Assembly: GCA_015680685.1 (NCBI GenBank)
Contig: MNCI01005623.1
Coordinates: 736,012-787,370 of the forward strand
Direction: 5' to 3'
Source of the DNA: Gnetum montanum
Lineage: Eukaryota > Streptophyta > Gnetopsida > Gnetales > Gnetaceae
Length of the DNA: 51,359 nucleotides
The stretch's first letter is position 1. Every line of letters begins with the position of its first letter. The position numbers and the translations under genes are program-made. The notes under the pieces were generated by a model. The model saw only the letters and a list, made by a program, of their open reading frames with translations, did not search any database and was not told where the DNA came from. Below are positions 45,989 through 51,359 of this stretch, in pieces.

Positions 45989-47186
45989 TGATATTTTAGT
46001 ATGTTAAAACCTTAAGGAAAATGGAGGATATAGAATGTTATGAAAGGTGATATTTTTGCAAGGCATGAAGGAAAGCTCAAGAGATGTCAAAGTGGAGATC
46101 ACAAGGACATGCCAAACATGAATGAAGACTCAAGAAATGAGAGCTACAATGAGATGGCAAAGAAGAGGATTGCAACAAAAGCAAGTTTTATAGGAAGTTA
46201 AATGTGTCTATTTACATTAATGTTTGTTGAGGATGATTCTTGAATGTTTTGGAATATTTTGAAGTAATTTTGGCTCAATTTGATGAGTTTAGGAGGTTAT
46301 AAGATCTCTAGGACTTGTTTGAAGGCATCTAGAGACTCCCAGCATCAAAATAAGTAGTTTTATTTTTTGGCCCTACAGAAGAGATGTCTCCTTAGAGATG
46401 TCTTCCTAGATATGTCTCCCATGAAGAGTAGGCATCTTCCAAAAATAGGAGATGTCTCCCCATATTTGAGGTAAAATTTAGAGAGACATCTCAATCTCAA
46501 AGGAGACATTGACACTAGTCATTAAGTGATCATTGGATGAATTACAAGGTGACTTTAAAAACTTAAAAGCTATAAGAAGGCATAAATTATTTGGAAAACT
46601 ACAAGTGAATGCATGTAAATGTGAATATTCTACATCAATCCTTCATTTTCTAATCTATTGTACTTATGTACTTCATTGTAACAACATTTGTACTATTGTA
46701 TTGATTATTTGTTGTAATGTACCTCAAAGTACAAGGACTTGTAATTGAGTTACATAATTTCCTTGTAATTTTGTTTTTTCTCTTATTTCCTCATTGGGGT
46801 TGGTGCACTTCTTCCAAGAAGGCATCGTCATTGAGCTTGTTGGAACCTAGCTAGGTTGAGTGGTTGGTGCAGCGTTACAACACTCCAAAGTAAAGCTCAA
46901 TTTTTAAAGGTTGTGGGCTCCTTGAAACCACATTCTAAGCTTGTCAGGACCTATTTGGGTTGACTAGATTCATAGTGATGAATCACTCCAGAGTGGATCT
47001 TAGAGCTTGTATAGGGTGTGGATCCCTTTAAACCGTTGTTCTGAAAAACAAAGTCTAGAAGAGTGCAAGTTGGGGAACCATGTTAAATTTGGATGTGGTT
47101 TTTGTGGTTTTATATTTTGATTTGGGAAACATATTCATCTCCCCTCCCCCCACACCCCTCTCCACTTCTAAGTTCTATGATCCTCA
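45989..47186 (+). repeat. 3' LTR of element C
   Basis: 1198 bases from TGATATTTTAGTATG to TGATCCTCA, aligning with the 5' LTR. It includes an extra C-rich stretch near 47138-47162. Confidence 0.85.
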
Positions 47187-48253
47187 ACCTTCAATATTGA
47201 TATTCAAGGAATGATGAAAGACTCGCCTATGTGTATAATCATTATAATCTAAGAAACGATGGAAATGCCAACACCATGAAAAGAAATAATAGTTTTAGTT
47301 TCACTTGAGGGATATGTACCATAGGTTTTCCTCGATTTTAATCCTTGTATTAGTAATTAAATTAGGTAACTCTTGGTGTGGGATGCATGTTTGGGTTACA
47401 TACTCATAGTACTTGTTCAAATTAGAGGATTCTCATTTTAGTCTCATACTCTCAATAACTACACAGAATCAATAGCTTGCTTGGTTGGAAAGCCTCTTAT
47501 ACTTATATTAAAAAATTTTGATTGAATGTGATATAGCACAAGGTTGTACCAAAACATTTGGTTGATAGTTTATTTCCTTGTAAAATTAAGATAAAAAATA
47601 GATTTATTGGTAGTGAACCCTACTGAGATATGTCTCAGGAAGAGCATCTTAGATTTGATTAGAGCATATAAATATTACTTGAAAATAAGATGTTTCTAGG
47701 GTGTGCATCCACTATGTATGGTACCATTAATTCTATGTACCTTGGTCATAAAATGTTTTCTAATTACATAGAAAACATGATATGGATCATTAGCTAATTT
47801 TACTAAAATTCGTATGAAGATATGACCTTCATTAGAGATGCAACCTATCTATATTTCTCCATATATATGTATTTATGCAAGAGACAAAGATACTAGGAGT
47901 GTCCTAGAAATTTGTTTCTCTTGAGATCATGCTCTCATAATTATAAAAAAGACTAGAGGTTTCAAGGTCATGAGAAATATATGGATATGTATAATATACA
48001 TGAGCTTATTTGTTCAAAAAACTTATTCATATTAATATAAGATACAAATGGATGTATTATGAATAGACTATATGGTAATTTATTTTTTTCATTTGTTCAA
48101 TAATAAAGATTGGTTAAAAAACATGATAGATAATTGTACTCTTAAATTATATCATTTTCAAATTATATCATATAATTCTAAATTACTTTAAATTATTATT
48201 TAGTGTTAAATTATATTGAGGCATAACCTATACACTGATGTTTTTATGTTGAT
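47187..48253. other. AT-rich spacer, no gene seen
   Basis: No long open frame, LTR end or tandem repeat was recognised between the copia element and the DUF7869-like pseudogene. Confidence 0.4.
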
Positions 48254-50853
48254 ATGGAATCCTATAGTCTATACATGGATCAACTATCAAATGATATGAA
48301 GAAGAATTGTAAAGGCTTCTTTGAAAGAAAGATTATGGTCAAGCATGAATGTTCAATGGAAGGATTTCTTGTAGCAGAGATAATTTACCAAACTCAGATA
48401 AATGATACAATGGTAGATTCAAAAACACAAAATAGAATTGATATTTCATGTGACATAGATGAAGTGACCAATTATTCTATTGTTCATTTATCTAATAATG
48501 AAATTGGTGTCTATATTGAATTAATTGATATGGAATGCAAGGACTATTATCTATACTTCAAGGGTATTCTATCAATGACTATATGGAGGGAGGATAATGT
48601 ATATGATATCATGACCTATCAATTCATTTCTCTTCCAATGATTAGTAGTTCCAATCCTTTGGAGGTAAATATATGAAAGGAAATTGAGTTTGTTGATTCT
48701 ATAAATAGTAGAATAATTCATCTAATATGCAATGCATTCATAGATAAGAGACCTTACAAGAGTATAAGGAAGGATGAAAATATTAATAGAATAGAATAAG
48801 AAGGAATATTAGGATCCAAATCCTCCTACCATATAGATAATTTTATATCTATCATGCATGAAATATTCTCCAAGAGAAACTGTATGTAGAAAATTACCAT
48901 GGGTGAAATCAAGAGGACTTGGAGAATGGTGCATGCAATCAGTAATGAAGAAAGGTCATACGTTATGCATGAATTTGAATCAAATCATTATATTAAGAAT
49001 GAAATATGTATAGTAAAGATAATAAAATACTTTGGAATGGAGATTTGTAAGAAGGCCTGACATACAGTTCATGGTATTCCAAGTAGTACATTCTACAATT
49101 ACTTATGTAATTTCAAGGATGAACATGTGGTTCTTGACCATGATAACACTAGAAAGGTAAAGTCTACATCAATCAAGATTTCAAAACTTATGATTCTTGA
49201 GTTGTCGATGAAATGATAGTCCATTCCCATTCAGAATGTAGACAAATTATGAGGGATGAAACATCTAAACCAATTAAAACATTTCCTTTGAATATGAGTT
49301 AACACACATTACTGAAGAATTACATTAATCTAAGATTAGATGACCTTTTATTACCATCAATTCATAAAATTCAATTATCAAAGATGTTCAAAAAATATTG
49401 TACAAATGTAACTTTTAGTATAAAGCATGAATTCTCAGTTTGTAGAACTTGTCATATGTGGACCAAAAGAAATAAATTCACTAAGGACTCATTAGAAAGA
49501 GATAAAATTTAAAGGGAGCTTCAAAATCATTATGATTTTGCAACTGTATGTAGGAACACATACTATATTCATCAGGATTTAGCGACAAGGCAACCAGATA
49601 ATTACTTAAGCATCATTCATGATAGAATGGATAAGTAAAAAACCTCATTGCCAAAGCTTCTAATCTTTCCAAAGGGTGTCCCAAAGAAAGAGAAGTTTCA
49701 AATATGACTTATAGGAATTCTAGTAAAAGGATGAGGATATGAAGGTTTTGGTTACTTTAGTCCATTCTATATATAGATGGGTTCTCAATTTACCATAACA
49801 TCTTTGTCAAAATGCTTGAGAGATTTGGAGGATCCTTTTGATAGATATGTTGATATGATGAAGAAACATTACAATTCTAGAAGATGCTTTCTTATAGAAG
49901 CATTTCTTAGCCATTTAGTTTTTCTGCATGGAGAACAAAATACTTTAGAATATTCAGATGAAGTCAATTTGAGGTACACATTTAAGCCATTACCTACTAC
50001 ACTTTTTCTACAAATGGATAGCTATGGGGGAGATAACAAGAATAAATATATTTTCCTTTATTTATCATTACTTATGATTAGAAGAATTTTCAAGGTTATA
50101 GAGTTAAGTTTTCTTCCAGTGGGACATATACATGAGGATATTAATGAAAGTTTCAGAAGAATTTCAATGGTTATGAGATAAAAGGATTTAATTTATCTAT
50201 TAGAGGTTATGAATATGTATCATCTTATAAATAAGGATAGTGGAAGTAACTACATGCAATATTACATTGATATGTGTATGACTTTAAAGGATTCCTTGAT
50301 GGATACATATCTAGCCATGTAAGGAATCATTGTGGAATGCAACATATTCATTATATTAGATCCTACCTAGAGAAGGGAACTCTTGTAATGATATGGAAAA
50401 TAAATATCAAGGAAAAAAAACTGGTTTGATCCATTTGAGCTATGGAAAAATGTTAATTAACATCTACATATTTCTACAAATGAACCATATATCCTAGACA
50501 TTACATTTGATGAGATGGAGTATGTAGCAGTCATTTAAGATTACATTAGATCCCACATTAAGGTGTGGAAAGAGATGATAAAAGGTCTTCAAGAAAATGA
50601 TAAGCAAGAGTGGAATGAAAAATTAAATTACCAAAAAACTATTTTAGAAAATATATAATATTTACAAGATAGATTATTATGTAGGGATGCTATTACAAAG
50701 CAGTTTTGGTGAAGAACTATTCAACTAGATATTATGAGTCCAAGATTAGACATTGAAGGAACTCAAGGGGAGGAACACGAAGCAACATATGTTGGGTTAA
50801 GGAATAAGAGATCAAAGAGGTCATTCAATCCATTTAATGATATCATCGATTGA
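48254..50853 (+). pseudogene. DUF7869-like protein pseudogene
   Basis: A broken frame of about 860 codons. Open stretches are 48254-48676 and 49777-50181, in different frames; the shift is near 49200. In order: an N-terminal Cys/His-poor region; ICKKA..HTVHGIPSSTFYNYL (about 49050-49100), like the helix that precedes the catalytic-looking part in this family; CRTCHMW near 49441; IHDRMDK near 49617; LFLQMDSYGGDNKNKYIF at about 50007-50060; FLPVGHIHEDINESFRRIS at about 50112-50170. The last two are the signature blocks (Q-M-D-N, V-G-H-T-H-x-D-I-D) of large uncharacterised proteins that I associate with DUF7869. Three spaced Asp suggest an RNase-H-like fold, possibly transposase-derived (inference). 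The end at TGA 50851-50853 looks natural. It is near gene-length and intron-free, with about a dozen stops. Confidence 0.6.
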
Positions 50854-50896
50854 TGAGATGCGACATGCACTGAGCCGCGATATCTCGTCTTCCCCT

Positions 50897-50920
50897 GCGA
50901 TATCGCGTACGCGATATCGC
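50897..50920. promoter_or_regulatory. Perfect 24-bp palindrome upstream of a TATA box
   Basis: The two halves, GCGATATCGCGT and ACGCGATATCGC, are exact inverse complements with no spacer. Each half itself contains the 10-bp palindrome GCGATATCGC. Related GATATC phrases sit at 50876-50885 and 50931-50936. The palindrome ends 16 bases before TATAAATA, a place for transcription-factor dimers. Confidence 0.75.
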
Positions 50921-50936
50921 GGTCCGCCGCCATATC

Positions 50937-50944
50937 TATAAATA
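50937..50944 (+). promoter_or_regulatory. TATA box
   Basis: TATAAATA in the context ATCTATAAATAAGAGG, 16 bases downstream of the palindrome. A transcript start near 50970 would be expected. Confidence 0.6.
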
Positions 50945-51110
50945 AGAGGTGGCACTCCCTTCATTTCCCAATCCTGGCTAGAAGTAGCGAAGCTCTGGCA
51001 GATTGATCACTCCAGAGTTAGAATTTTTCCCATGTGCCCACAGTAGGAGTCCTAGAGTGAACGGCTCTTTATTCGAGCAGCTTGTAACCTGAACCCAAGT
51101 TTTGTACAGC

Positions 51111-51116
51111 AATAAA
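51111..51116 (+). terminator. Polyadenylation signal AATAAA
   Basis: AATAAA in the context CAGCAATAAAGACG, about 140 bases after the presumed transcript start. This fits the R region of an LTR better than the 3' end of a gene. Confidence 0.45.
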
Positions 51117-51359
51117 GACGAACTTGATTGGATAAACCTTGCAGTACATGGTTTTATTGTTGTTTATTTACTGCTTTCCTAGTGCGTACAAGTACGACTT
51201 GATTACGAGCGTCTACGGACATGTACGGCTAATTAAGGAATCAGCTGCTTGTTGCAACGTGTGAGTACGACTTGACTACGAGCATTGACTACTTGGTAAC
51301 CCAGTAGCGTATTCCAAGATTCTGCGCTTGGTAATCCCAGTGGTAGTCCAATGTGTACG

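Larger units (their letters stand above)
41503..47186 (+). mobile_element. Ty1/copia-like element with gag but no pol (element C)
   Basis: Two LTRs (41503-42662 and 45989-47186) enclose 3.3 kb. A decayed tRNA-Met primer site follows the first LTR by 2 bases, and a clear polypurine tract, AAAAAGGGGGAGA, precedes the second. The interior shows gag with a zinc knuckle, but no protease, integrase, RT or RNase H motif. It is therefore either internally deleted or a non-autonomous derivative of the family also seen at 241-2916. No matching 5-bp target duplication is visible (TCTAT against ACCTT). Confidence 0.8.
50854..51359 (+). other. Probable LTR or promoter region cut by the window end
   Basis: Composition becomes distinctly richer in GC and CpG. 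It starts TGAGATGCGACATGCACTGAG directly after the previous stop. A palindrome and a TATA box (50937-50944) are followed about 165 bases later by AATAAA (51111-51116), the U3-R-U5 order of an LTR. A 20-base phrase, AGTACGACTTGA(T/C)TACGAGC, is repeated at 51191 and 51264 (period 73), and CTTGGTAA(C/T)CCCAGT is repeated near the end. CpG richness suggests a recent insertion. The right end is outside the window, so an ordinary promoter cannot be excluded. Confidence 0.5.

Noticed and set aside
47187-47191. Target duplication for element C
   Set aside because: ACCTT after the 3' LTR does not match TCTAT before the 5' LTR, so no duplication is claimed.

Overview
This is a repeat-dominated stretch of a plant nuclear genome with no intact host gene. 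The best-preserved element is a Ty3/gypsy retrotransposon of the Tat/Ogre type: very long, with two RNase H domains and no chromodomain, a lineage known only from plants. Its stop codons are mostly ancestral CAG codons turned into TAG, the kind of decay expected from plant CHG cytosine methylation. The AT-rich composition and nested, decayed LTR elements suggest a large, slowly purged genome. A gymnosperm is plausible, but this is an inference only.

Layout. 1-2916 holds the 5' part of a Ty1/copia element on the minus strand (LTR, primer site, gag). 3340-5150 is a degenerate tandem array whose units carry a GGTTGC...GCAACC hairpin core. 5972-24063 is an 18.1-kb Tat/Ogre-like element (element A), bounded by 1.56-kb LTRs and a perfect TATTT target duplication. 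It contains 5' UTR tandem repeats, gag, protease, a 5.6-kb inter-domain region, RT, RNase H, a second (archaeal-type) RNase H, integrase and a 1.4-kb 3' region. 27261 to about 37440 is a much older, incomplete relative (element B): one recognisable LTR, primer site, gag, protease and the same inter-domain region, but no RT or integrase. 39739-41115 is a solo LTR (GATAC duplication) containing a regular 159-bp tandem array; it interrupts a second hairpin-repeat array. 41503-47186 is a Ty1/copia-like element with two LTRs and gag but no pol. 48254-50853 is a decayed gene for a DUF7869-like protein. The last 500 bases are GC-richer, with a perfect 24-bp palindrome just upstream of a TATA box, probably another LTR or a promoter.

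The most interesting feature is in the region between protease and RT of both Tat elements. In each there is a spliced-looking gene on the strand opposite to gag/pol. In element A it has its own TATA-like box (17011-17020, minus), a start codon (16865-16863) and about seven or eight exons down to about 12436. Element B repeats the same order of domains at 37432-33770. The N-terminal part resembles a HAD/FCP1-type phosphatase fold whose acidic motif residues look replaced in both copies. The middle part resembles the plant mobile/transposon-associated domains. The C-terminal part is acidic and then coiled-coil. Similarity at protein level between two very diverged elements argues that this antisense gene was once under selection.

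All coding regions are broken, so they are reported as pseudogenes. Boundaries come from reading the sequence by eye and similarity statements come from recognised motifs; no database search was possible.
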